A DNA stretch of 7,699 nt, taken from NCBI GenBank assembly GCA_023132505.1, contig JAGLYE010000067.1:1-7699 (forward strand), given 5' to 3'. The position numbers and the translations under genes are program-made. Under the pieces are notes generated by a model. It saw only the letters and a list, made by a program, of their open reading frames with translations. It did no database searches and was not told the DNA's origin. This document shows positions 1-5,436 of this stretch, one piece after another; position 1 is the stretch's first letter, and each line of letters starts with the position of its first letter. Source of the stretch: Bacteroidales bacterium. GTDB taxonomy: Bacteria; Bacteroidota; Bacteroidia; Bacteroidales; B18-G4.

Positions 1-513
1 GGCCGATTCATCCAGGATAAGGTAATCTCCATCGAGCAGTTTCACATCGGCCGGGATAATATCCCCAAGCCTGATACGGATCACATCGCCAGGAACCAGG
101 TCACGGGCCTCCATCTCCCGCCACTTCCCATCCCTGAGCACCCTGGACTTGCTGGCCAGGTTCTTTTTGAGCATGGCCATGGCATTATCGGCCTTATATC
201 CCTGCACAAACTCGATCAATCCGTTAATAAGCAAGAGGGAACCAATAATGATCACATCGTTCCAGTCTTTGTCGATGATGCTGAGGATCACCGCCGCCTC
301 TATCATCCATGGAATGGGGCCCCAGAAATTTTTCAGGAACTTTATTAATAAGTTCTCCTTTTTCTCAACGATCTCATTGTATCCAAACTTCTCCAGTCTG
401 TTGATTACCTCTTTTTCATTTAGTCCGGATGCAGGATCAGATTGTAATTCCTTTAACAGCTCCTGAGTATCTATGTTTTTGGCCTGTTCCAGGTCGAAGA
501 TCATTTCAGCCAT
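1..513 (-). CDS. P-type ATPase, plasma-membrane proton-pump type (N-terminal part, cut by window edge)
   Basis: Translating the minus strand from the ATG at 513 gives 171 residues with no stop before the window edge. Visible are the cytoplasmic cation-ATPase N domain (about residues 15-60), TM1 (about 61-80, containing FWGPIPWMIEAA), TM2 (about 86-104), and the start of the actuator domain with VPGD (140-143) and GDIIPAD (150-156). The last residues, LILDESA, lie just where these enzymes continue into the TGES dephosphorylation loop, so the phosphorylation and nucleotide-binding domains are outside the window. The GPI-x-x-MEAA-like TM1 and the following LLxNxxxxFVQ stretch match yeast Pma1 and its bacterial relatives better than heavy-metal or Ca2+ pumps. 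The expected role is ATP-driven proton (possibly other cation) export across the inner membrane. The start lies 25 bp after the DUF3109 stop, suggesting one transcript. A second in-frame ATG lies at 504. The family is secure; the transported ion is inferred. Confidence 0.9.
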   Translation of the reverse strand, partial: MAEMIFDLEQAKNIDTQELLKELQSDPASGLNEKEVINRLEKFGYNEIVEKKENLLIKFLKNFWGPIPWMIEAAVILSIIDKDWNDVIIIGSLLLINGLIEFVQGYKADNAMAMLKKNLASKSRVLRDGKWREMEARDLVPGDVIRIRLGDIIPADVKLLDGDYLILDESA

Positions 514-538
514 AATAAAAATATGATAGGGTTAATTC

Positions 539-1105
539 TTAGTTTTCTATTTTTCCGATCTCTTCTGCCAGCTTATTATACCAACTTTCACTATATTTTC
601 TGATCAGGGCATCTTTCAGGAAGACATATAGCGGAATGCCTTTCCGTGTGCCTTCGTCCAGAGCAAAATTGCAGATCTGCCATTTATGATAATTCACCGC
701 TTCATTTTCTCCGATCTTTGTAAGTCTTCCCGGGTAAAGATGGCAGGATACCGGCTTACGAAATGAGATTTTACCCTCCTCATAAGCTTTTTCGATGGAA
801 CACCAGGCAATGTCATCAGTAAAATTAATAAATGCACAATCGCCACCATGAATCAGGGGTGTGACATAATTACCATCTGCGTCATAGTCAAAAATCCCGT
901 TTTGCTTTACCGCTTCAATTCCTTCGGGGATCATATATTCCATAATCTCATTCAAGTAATCTTCCATCTGTGATATTTCTTCTTCCTCAAGTGGGGCCCC
1001 GGCATCACCTTCCACACAGCAAGCACCCAGGCATTTCTCGATGGGACACAGGAACTTGACCAGGTAAAGGTCGTCAGATACCATGATGTCGTCGATGATG
1101 AGCAT
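539..1105 (-). CDS. DUF3109 family cysteine-cluster protein
   Basis: This 188-residue protein starts MLIIDDIMVSDDL, as DUF3109 proteins of Bacteroidota commonly do, and that decides for the ATG at 1105 over an in-frame TTG at 1111. Eight cysteines stand out: C20, C25, C29 and C30 in CPIEKCLGACC, followed by VEGDAGAPL; then C90 (GGDCAF), C102 (WCSIEKA), C121 (KPVSCHLYPGR) and C145 (WQICNFA). The pattern CxxxxCxxxCC, CxF, CSI, RKPxSCxLYP resembles the YkgJ-type cysteine-cluster family, whose members are predicted to bind zinc or an Fe-S cluster. No signal peptide or TM segment is seen, so it should be cytoplasmic. Its biochemical function is unknown. It is followed 25 bp later by the P-type ATPase and lies divergent to argF. 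A TATATTTG box (1109-1116) sits just ahead of the start codon. Family assignment is confident from the conserved core; metal binding is inferred. Confidence 0.88.
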   Translation of the reverse strand: MLIIDDIMVSDDLYLVKFLCPIEKCLGACCVEGDAGAPLEEEEISQMEDYLNEIMEYMIPEGIEAVKQNGIFDYDADGNYVTPLIHGGDCAFINFTDDIAWCSIEKAYEEGKISFRKPVSCHLYPGRLTKIGENEAVNYHKWQICNFALDEGTRKGIPLYVFLKDALIRKYSESWYNKLAEEIGKIEN

Positions 1106-1108
1106 ATA

Positions 1109-1116
1109 CAAATATA
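1109..1116 (-). promoter_or_regulatory. possible -7 box (TATATTTG) abutting the DUF3109 start
   Basis: Read on the minus strand, these bases match the Bacteroidota -7 consensus TAnnTTTG exactly and end three bases before the ATG. A start of transcription at the usual distance would fall at or just inside the start codon, so either the mRNA is leaderless or the match is chance in AT-rich DNA. No TTTG-like -33 element is seen about 20 bp further upstream, where the heptamer array lies. Confidence 0.3.
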
Positions 1117-1123
1117 ATTAAGT

Positions 1124-1186
1124 GTTGAGTTTTGAGGGTTGAGGGTTGAGTTTTGAGGGTTGAGTGATGGGTTTTGAGGGTTGGGT
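1124..1186. repeat. heptamer tandem array 1 (9 x 7 bp)
   Basis: Nine consecutive 7-bp units fill the middle of the gap between DUF3109 and argF: gttgagt, tttgagg, gttgagg, gttgagt, tttgagg, gttgagt, gatgggt, tttgagg, gttgggt. They also form a higher-order period of 21 bp, three units at a time, with the third 21-mer most diverged. The strand bias is strong (G/T on the plus strand, C/A on the minus). Because 7 is not a multiple of 3 and TGA recurs about every 7 bases, all three plus-strand frames are closed. No ORF depends on it. Confidence 0.9.
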
Positions 1187-1222
1187 TAGTTTAAAGTTTT
1201 TATTTATAAGTGTAATTTTTTC

Positions 1223-1230
1223 TACTTTTG
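1223..1230 (+). promoter_or_regulatory. predicted -7 promoter box for argF (TACTTTTG)
   Basis: TACTTTTG matches the Bacteroidota primary-sigma -7 consensus TAnnTTTG and is followed by CAGACGC, so transcription would begin near 1235 and leave a leader of about 55 nt before the argF ATG. No clear TTTG -33 element is present about 20 bp upstream; that stretch is only T-rich. The same octamer precedes the DUF4136 operon on the other strand. Confidence 0.5.
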
Positions 1231-1290
1231 CAGACGCAATTTAGCATTAAGATCATTTATAGTATTCATAGATATTAAAGTATTACAGTA

Positions 1291-2292
1291 ATGGCATTCA
1301 ATCTCAGAAACAGGAATTTTCTGAAGTTACTTGACTTCAGCCCGAAGGAGATTAAATTTCTCCTCGATCTTTCCATGGATCTAAAAAAAGCCAAGTATTC
1401 AGGAACAGAACAACAGCGGCTAAAAGGCAAAAACATTGCCCTGATCTTTGAAAAGGCTTCAACACGCACACGCTGTGCCTTTGAGGTTGCCGCTTTCGAC
1501 CAGGGAGCCCTGGTCTCTTACCTCGGACCTTCAGGCACCCAGATCGGCAACAAAGAAAGTATGAAAGATACAGCAAGGGTGTTAGGCCGTATGTATGACG
1601 GGATTGAATATCGTGGCTTTGGACAAGAAATCGTTGAAGAACTGGGAGCATATGCCGGTGTTCCGGTATGGAACGGGCTCACCAACGAGTACCACCCCAC
1701 ACAAATCCTTGCCGACTTCCTCACCATGATGGAGCATAGTGACAAACCCTTACATCAGGTTTCATTCTGTTATTTGGGGGATGCCCGCAACAACATGGGA
1801 AATTCGCTGATGGTGGGTGCCGCTAAAATGGGTATGGATTTCAGGGCTGCTGCCCCGAAAGAATTCCATCCGGACGAAAAACTCGTAAAACAATGTAAAG
1901 AGATAGCTAAGGAAACAGCTGCAAAAATCACGATCACGCAAGATACTGATAAGGCTGTAAAAGGTGTTGACTTCCTTTATACTGATGTATGGGTTTCTAT
2001 GGGTGAACCTGATTCAGAGTTCGAAAGAAGGATCAAGATGATGATGCCTTACCAGATTAACAAGGAGCTGATGATGAAGACCGGCAATCCAAAAACCAAA
2101 TTCCTGCACTGTCTGCCATCTTTCCACAACAAGGAAACCAAAGTAGGCGAAGAGATCTATAAGAAATTTGGTGTGGAGGCCATGGAGGTAACTGATGATG
2201 TATTCGAATCGGAAGCTTCCGTCGTTTTTGATGAGGCTGAAAACAGACTGCATACCATTAAAGCGGTAATGGTAGCTACCCTGGGTAGTTAA
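1291..2292 (+). CDS. argF: ornithine carbamoyltransferase (E. coli ArgI / ArcB type)
   Basis: The enzyme transfers the carbamoyl group of carbamoyl phosphate to ornithine, giving citrulline, in the cytoplasm; it can serve arginine synthesis or, in reverse, arginine catabolism. All signature motifs are present in the 333 residues: carbamoyl-phosphate loop FEKASTRTR (53-61), [13 protein letters not shown] (78-90), HPTQ (135-138), the domain linker [10 protein letters not shown] (163-172), the ornithine loop DVWVSMGE (232-239), and HCLPSFH (273-279) with the catalytic Cys274. Length and sequence are close to the E. coli enzyme from end to end. The SMG loop argues for ornithine itself rather than N-acetyl- or N-succinylornithine, whose enzymes lack it. 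The start follows an A/T-rich leader with no Shine-Dalgarno sequence, and a TACTTTTG box lies 60 bp upstream. No other arginine gene is in the window, so the biosynthetic or catabolic role cannot be settled (arcB would be the alternative symbol). Identity is very secure. Confidence 0.96.
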   Translation: MAFNLRNRNFLKLLDFSPKEIKFLLDLSMDLKKAKYSGTEQQRLKGKNIALIFEKASTRTRCAFEVAAFDQGALVSYLGPSGTQIGNKESMKDTARVLGRMYDGIEYRGFGQEIVEELGAYAGVPVWNGLTNEYHPTQILADFLTMMEHSDKPLHQVSFCYLGDARNNMGNSLMVGAAKMGMDFRAAAPKEFHPDEKLVKQCKEIAKETAAKITITQDTDKAVKGVDFLYTDVWVSMGEPDSEFERRIKMMMPYQINKELMMKTGNPKTKFLHCLPSFHNKETKVGEEIYKKFGVEAMEVTDDVFESEASVVFDEAENRLHTIKAVMVATLGS

Positions 2293-2300
2293 TCTCAAAA

Positions 2301-2351
2301 AATACCAGGGACCTGCATGGAAAACAGCATAGAAAAAACTACCCAGGTATT
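2301..2351. terminator. imperfect inverted repeat, possible shared terminator between convergent genes
   Basis: Arms AATACCAGGG (2301-2310) and CCCAGGTATT (2342-2351) pair over 9 of 10 positions, with a loop of 31 nt. It lies between the argF stop and the stop codon of the minus-strand lipoprotein, which it just overlaps. On the minus strand the hairpin is followed by TTTTTT, a good U-tract; on the plus strand the tail is only T-rich (ATTTCTTCT). The large loop makes it a weaker candidate than the hairpin at 7623-7648. Confidence 0.45.
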
Positions 2352-2991
2352 ATTTCTTCTCAGGAGCCGGTAAAACATTTTGTCTGACGAAATCAGCTAC
2401 GATGACTTCGGCAAATTCGACAGCCATCTTATTGATACTTGAAACATCGGTCGTTTTGGTCTGTGCTGACCAAAGCAATTCACCTGTTTTAAAATCAAAA
2501 AAATTGGCTTCCAGAAATATTTGCAGTGATCCTGCATAATATCCGGGAGAGTAATAGTAATTATTGAATCCCCCGTAATAATCATAAAAAGGTACATTAT
2601 AATAATAAGGCATATAGTAACTGCTACCCGGCACATAGCGACGTGTATCTTCCATATGTCTGAGACTCATGGTGAAAACAGCATCCACATCGGCAGCAAT
2701 AAAAATATCCCTTACAATTTCCCGGCTTATAGTCCCAACTGCAGCATTTGGTGGAAGCAGGTCAAGTGCAGCAATTACCGGATATCCTTTTTCTTCCAGA
2801 CGGGTTTCTACTTGATCTTCAAATATTCGTCGATTGGTTGAATTCGGGGCTATCCCCAATACCACAACTTGCTCATAGCTTACGGGCTCGTGATCAAGCC
2901 TGGTCCATGATCCTGTAACTTTTGTGCTTGGACCGCATGCTACCATCAATATCAGCATTGCTGATATAAAAAACAGATTTTTGATATTCAT
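2350..2991 (-). CDS. tyrosine-rich outer-membrane lipoprotein, DUF4136-like layout
   Basis: The 213-residue product begins with a type II signal peptide (MNIKNLFFISAML...) and a lipobox LMVAC, so Cys19 should be lipidated. The next residues, GPSTK, show no acidic surface-export signal, suggesting a periplasm-facing lipoprotein. The mature part runs: beta-strand YEQVVVLGIAP (39-49), helix RIFEDQVETRLEEKGYPVI (55-73), strand VDAVFTMSLRHMED (102-115), a tyrosine-rich loop (119-152, 14 Tyr in 34 residues), strands SLQIFLEANFFDFKTGELLWSA (155-176), and a C-terminal helix (185-205). That order mirrors the DUF4136 lipoprotein two genes upstream. I do not recognise a named function; related lipoproteins are uncharacterised envelope proteins. 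It is the last gene of a probable operon, 81 bp after the beta-barrel gene. The signal peptide is confident; the fold relation is inferred. Confidence 0.8.
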   Translation of the reverse strand: MNIKNLFFISAMLILMVACGPSTKVTGSWTRLDHEPVSYEQVVVLGIAPNSTNRRIFEDQVETRLEEKGYPVIAALDLLPPNAAVGTISREIVRDIFIAADVDAVFTMSLRHMEDTRRYVPGSSYYMPYYYNVPFYDYYGGFNNYYYSPGYYAGSLQIFLEANFFDFKTGELLWSAQTKTTDVSSINKMAVEFAEVIVADFVRQNVLPAPEKK

Positions 2992-3072
2992 TTGCTATAT
3001 CTTGTTATATTAGTAAGAATCCAGGGAAACTGGCTAATTATTCTCTTGATTGAACTTACTTAAATTGCCGGA

Positions 3073-3684
3073 TTAAAATCCAAAGATAACACCGACACCA
3101 AACGCGAAGTAGTTCAGGTTATTAAGGTTATTGCCATAACCAAATGCCGAATTATATTTAGCATTGACAATAAATCCAATACCTGAATTGGGAATCTCAA
3201 TTAAAGCACCTATTTCCGGTCGCATACCAAAATCCCAGCTCTCGTCTCTCCAATAGACTAAACCAATCTGTGTAACCTGTTCTGTATAGTACGCACCGAT
3301 GCCGATACGTGCATATGGAGTGATTAAAAAATCAGATTGGTAGGCATATCCTCCTTCGGCAAGAAAAACATAACTGTAAAGATCTCTGAAATGTATTGCT
3401 GTTACCGTATTTGTATTGTTAAAGTCAACGGTTATTTTTCCTGTTTTTTTGAAGAATGCACCATATCCGACAGCACCACCAAGGGTTACACCTGTTTCAA
3501 AATGATAATTACCCCCAAATTCAATTCCACGAACACTTGTTTCATTGATCCAGTTTTCAAAATCACCGGTAGGGACAGCGATATTCCACTGAAGCTCCCA
3601 ATGAGTTTCATATTGGGCAGTAGCGGTTTTTGTAAAGAACACTGCGCAAAGTGCGATTATACTAATAAGAAAATATTTTTTCAT
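3073..3684 (-). CDS. small outer-membrane beta-barrel protein (porin-family-like)
   Basis: This 203-residue protein has a classical Sec signal peptide (MKKYFLISIIALCAVFF...) with a likely cleavage after ATA, leaving Gln24 at the mature N-terminus. The rest alternates polar and hydrophobic/aromatic residues in amphipathic strands separated by Gly/Asn/Asp turns, for example GIEFGGNYHFETGVTLGGAV, YSYVFLAEGGYAYQ, FLITPYARIGIGAYYT and GIGFIVNAKYNSAFGYG. It ends FAFGVGVIFGF with a terminal Phe, the usual BAM recognition signature of outer-membrane barrels. Size suggests about eight strands, comparable to OmpW/OmpX-like or Bacteroidota 'outer membrane beta-barrel' proteins; no specific ligand can be named. 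It lies between two lipoprotein genes, 30 bp after the DUF4136 stop, so co-transcription is likely and physical association is possible. Start ATG at 3684 is fixed by the signal peptide. Confidence 0.85.
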   Translation of the reverse strand: MKKYFLISIIALCAVFFTKTATAQYETHWELQWNIAVPTGDFENWINETSVRGIEFGGNYHFETGVTLGGAVGYGAFFKKTGKITVDFNNTNTVTAIHFRDLYSYVFLAEGGYAYQSDFLITPYARIGIGAYYTEQVTQIGLVYWRDESWDFGMRPEIGALIEIPNSGIGFIVNAKYNSAFGYGNNLNNLNYFAFGVGVIFGF

Positions 3685-3714
3685 GGTATTATTTTTTCTA
3701 TTTAAAAGATGTTA

Positions 3715-4365
3715 TTACTGATCGGTACCCAGATAAGGAGATTGCGTATAGGCCTGATCAATCCCGCCAATCAACCGTTGGGATATCACAGTACTACCCC
3801 TGCCGGTAAGCACGCCACCAATAAGGGCAGCCCACATTACATTGATCTTTTTGTTGATAGTATCGATGTTTTTCAGATCTACCATATCAATAATAAGTGC
3901 TCCCTCTTCATACGACCCAAGGTAGGTTCCCCATGGATAATAATACCCATAGCCCGGCCATCCCCAATATCCCGGATAATAATACCAGTAACTATACGAG
4001 ATCACATGATTTGTACGTGTAACGATAGAAATTCCCATTCCAATATCCGGATCGGCAGAAGAATCCACCCTGACATAATTCAGGGCTTGCATATTTGAAT
4101 TGACTTCTGCAAGAATAGATTCATAATATTCCTGAATTTCTGCTTTCTCCTCAGGAGTTGCTGTACTATCAATAAGTAGTGTGTCAGCAACATAATAGGT
4201 TTTATATTGTGCAAAATCTGCGGCGTCATCGTAGTTCGTCCACACCATGTCTAAATCGCTTGTATTTACATCATAAGTTGGATATTTACTGCAGGAAACG
4301 ATCACTAAGCCCATGATTGCCAATAGCAAGCCGGGATAAAGAATACGTAGAACAGATATTTTCAT
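3715..4365 (-). CDS. DUF4136 domain lipoprotein
   Basis: The 216-residue product has a type II signal peptide with lipobox IVSC and predicted lipidated Cys25. The mature region fits DUF4136: DFAQYKTYYVAD (50-61), a helix EIQEYYESILAEVNSNMQAL (76-95), then YVRVDSSADPDIGMGISIVTR (97-117), an aromatic Tyr/Trp/Gly/Pro loop (124-152), the diagnostic YEEGALIIDMVDLKN (152-166), INVMWAALIGGVLTG (174-188) and a terminal helix. DUF4136 proteins are envelope lipoproteins of unknown role, common in Bacteroidota and Proteobacteria. SKYPT after the cysteine carries no acidic export signal, so it probably faces the periplasm. It is the first gene of the minus-strand cluster; a TACTTTTG box lies 80 bp upstream. 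The family is confident, the function unknown. Confidence 0.88.
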   Translation of the reverse strand: MKISVLRILYPGLLLAIMGLVIVSCSKYPTYDVNTSDLDMVWTNYDDAADFAQYKTYYVADTLLIDSTATPEEKAEIQEYYESILAEVNSNMQALNYVRVDSSADPDIGMGISIVTRTNHVISYSYWYYYPGYWGWPGYGYYYPWGTYLGSYEEGALIIDMVDLKNIDTINKKINVMWAALIGGVLTGRGSTVISQRLIGGIDQAYTQSPYLGTDQ

Positions 4366-4717
4366 TGAAATATGATTTTGATTAACACTAAATTCAAATT
4401 GTAAAACAAATACTTAAGGTGATTGTTCAGTTTTTATCTGAAAACAAAAGTACTAATTTTTGGGTTTATAGTACAGAATTTATCTAACGGGAAATTTTAA
4501 CTTCCAATTATTATCAAATAAAAAGCAATCTCTTTAGATTTACAAATTATTAATATAATAATGCAATAAAACCGGTTCTCAAACGTCATTGAGAGTATTA
4601 TGATTAGTCCTGTAAGTGATTCAATTCCTGAATGATATAACCATCGATTATCTGATGGTGGACCCATCTATACCGAAACAGGTGGGAAAGGCTTTCTCGT
4701 GTTCGCCATTTTTACAG
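4366..4717. other. intergenic region without a credible gene
   Basis: Between the DUF4136 start and the second heptamer array lie about 350 bp. The half next to DUF4136 is very AT-rich and holds the TACTTTTG box. The other half is less AT-rich and has two short inverted repeats, TCTCAA/TTGAGA (4577-4594, 6-nt loop) and ACCATC/GATGGT (4640-4659, 8-nt loop). Neither has a U-tract, so no clear terminator for the HD gene is seen. The only long plus-strand ORF runs into the repeat and translates it as a periodic TAYCLP-like peptide, so it is not accepted as a gene. Confidence 0.6.
4445..4452 (-). promoter_or_regulatory. predicted -7 promoter box for the lipoprotein/barrel operon (TACTTTTG)
   Basis: Read on the minus strand the octamer is TACTTTTG, matching TAnnTTTG and identical to the box before argF. 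Transcription would start near 4437 and leave a leader of roughly 70 nt before the DUF4136 ATG at 4365. A -33 TTTG is not obvious; about 22 bp upstream the minus strand reads TTCTG. Confidence 0.45.
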
Positions 4718-4780
4718 CCTACTGCTTACTGCCTACCGCCTACTGTCTACTGCTTACTGCCTACTGCTTATTGCCTACCG
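4718..4780. repeat. heptamer tandem array 2 (9 x 7 bp)
   Basis: Nine consecutive 7-bp units, plus-strand consensus cYtaCYg: cctactg, cttactg, cctaccg, cctactg, tctactg, cttactg, cctactg, cttattg, cctaccg, flanked by a decayed unit on each side (tttacag, cctgttc). On the minus strand every unit contains TAG or TAA, so all three frames are closed there, whereas the plus strand stays open and yields a spurious repetitive ORF. The array overlaps the last codons of the HD gene and provides its TAG stop (4775-4777). The span, 63 bp, equals that of array 1. Confidence 0.9.
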
Positions 4781-5371
4781 CCTGTTCATAAAACAAACGA
4801 GTTCCTTTACTTGTTCAAGGTTATTTGCTTTTTTTTCATTCCTGAGCCTTCTGGATGAAGGGGTAAAAAAGTTATGGTTTTCCAGGAACATGATCTGGAG
4901 CTCATACCAATCTCTTAACGTAGTGTATCGGATGTTCAATATATTCCATTCATATCGTAATTGGTGGGCGATCATGAAAAAGTCTTCCCTGCCCATGTAA
5001 TCAAGGTCTGCATCACATAGGATCTTTTCAAGGTAAGTGGTGGCACTCTGGGGAAGTTTGGTGGTAATGATCATATCGGAGATGATATCGATATCTTTTT
5101 TATCATAACCAAAATCAGGCAAATACTTCCGTGCAATATCGACACTGGCCTCTTCATGTCCGATGTATGTAGTAAGCATGCCGGAGTCATGAAAAAGTGC
5201 TGCCGTTTCAAGTAAGGCCCTGTCATGAGTGCTGATCTTCTCCAGTTCAGCAAGGTTTCCTGCTGCGTTCAAAACATCCAGGGTATGGTCAATGTTGTGA
5301 TAGGTGAGGTCGGGATCAAGTTCATCGACCAGCTTTTCGATAATAAAATCTCTGGCTTCAGTAAATTTCAT
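4775..5371 (-). CDS. HD-domain metal-dependent phosphohydrolase
   Basis: A compact 198-residue, soluble HD-superfamily protein without signal peptide or TM segment. Metal-site residues are visible in order: YHNIDHT (24-30, His25 and His29), the HD doublet in AALFHDSG (His61-Asp62), GHEEAS (His72), and [10 protein letters not shown] (119-128, Asp120/Asp122). Spacing and the DADLDxxGR motif match stand-alone 'predicted metal-dependent HD phosphohydrolases'. HD enzymes hydrolyse phosphoester bonds in nucleotides, including cyclic and hyperphosphorylated ones; the substrate here is unknown. The gene starts 65 bp after the adenylate cyclase stop on the same strand, which makes a cyclic-nucleotide-related role attractive but unproven. 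A near-consensus box TACTTTTA (5407-5414, minus) in that gap could give it its own promoter. The C-terminus is basic and polar, ending VCFMNRR, and the stop codon belongs to the heptamer array, so the tail may have been shortened by the repeat. Confidence 0.88.
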   Translation of the reverse strand: MKFTEARDFIIEKLVDELDPDLTYHNIDHTLDVLNAAGNLAELEKISTHDRALLETAALFHDSGMLTTYIGHEEASVDIARKYLPDFGYDKKDIDIISDMIITTKLPQSATTYLEKILCDADLDYMGREDFFMIAHQLRYEWNILNIRYTTLRDWYELQIMFLENHNFFTPSSRRLRNEKKANNLEQVKELVCFMNRR

Positions 5372-5436
5372 AGGGTGATGATTGCTGCTTTATTATAAAA
5401 CGTAACTAAAAGTATAAATGTTATATTTTAGGATGA

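Noticed and set aside
149..466. Plus-strand ORF of 105 codons
   Set aside because: It is antisense to the P-type ATPase reading frame, which has clear family motifs, and the ORF itself has no recognisable features.
1255..1290. Arginine-repressor-like operator before argF
   Set aside because: TATT-containing motifs recur (AGTATT at 1261 and 1279), but there is no convincing palindromic ARG box; AT-rich chance is enough.
3081..3088. TATCTTTG box on the minus strand ahead of the second lipoprotein gene
   Set aside because: It matches TAnnTTTG but consists of the last codons of the beta-barrel gene (V-I-F-G-F), and the genes look co-transcribed; an internal promoter is possible but not supported.
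4577..4594. TCTCAA/TTGAGA hairpin as terminator of the HD gene
   Set aside because: Six-bp AT-rich stem with no U-tract directly after it on either strand, and nearly 200 bp past the stop codon.
4718..4780. CRISPR-like repeat array
   Set aside because: Units are 7 bp, directly adjacent and degenerate, with no spacers and no cas genes nearby.
4616..4858. Plus-strand ORF of 80 codons across array 2
   Set aside because: Its middle is the translation of the heptamers (repeating TAYCLP-like peptide), it overlaps the HD gene antisense, and it has no family resemblance. It is open only because the plus strand of the repeat lacks stops.
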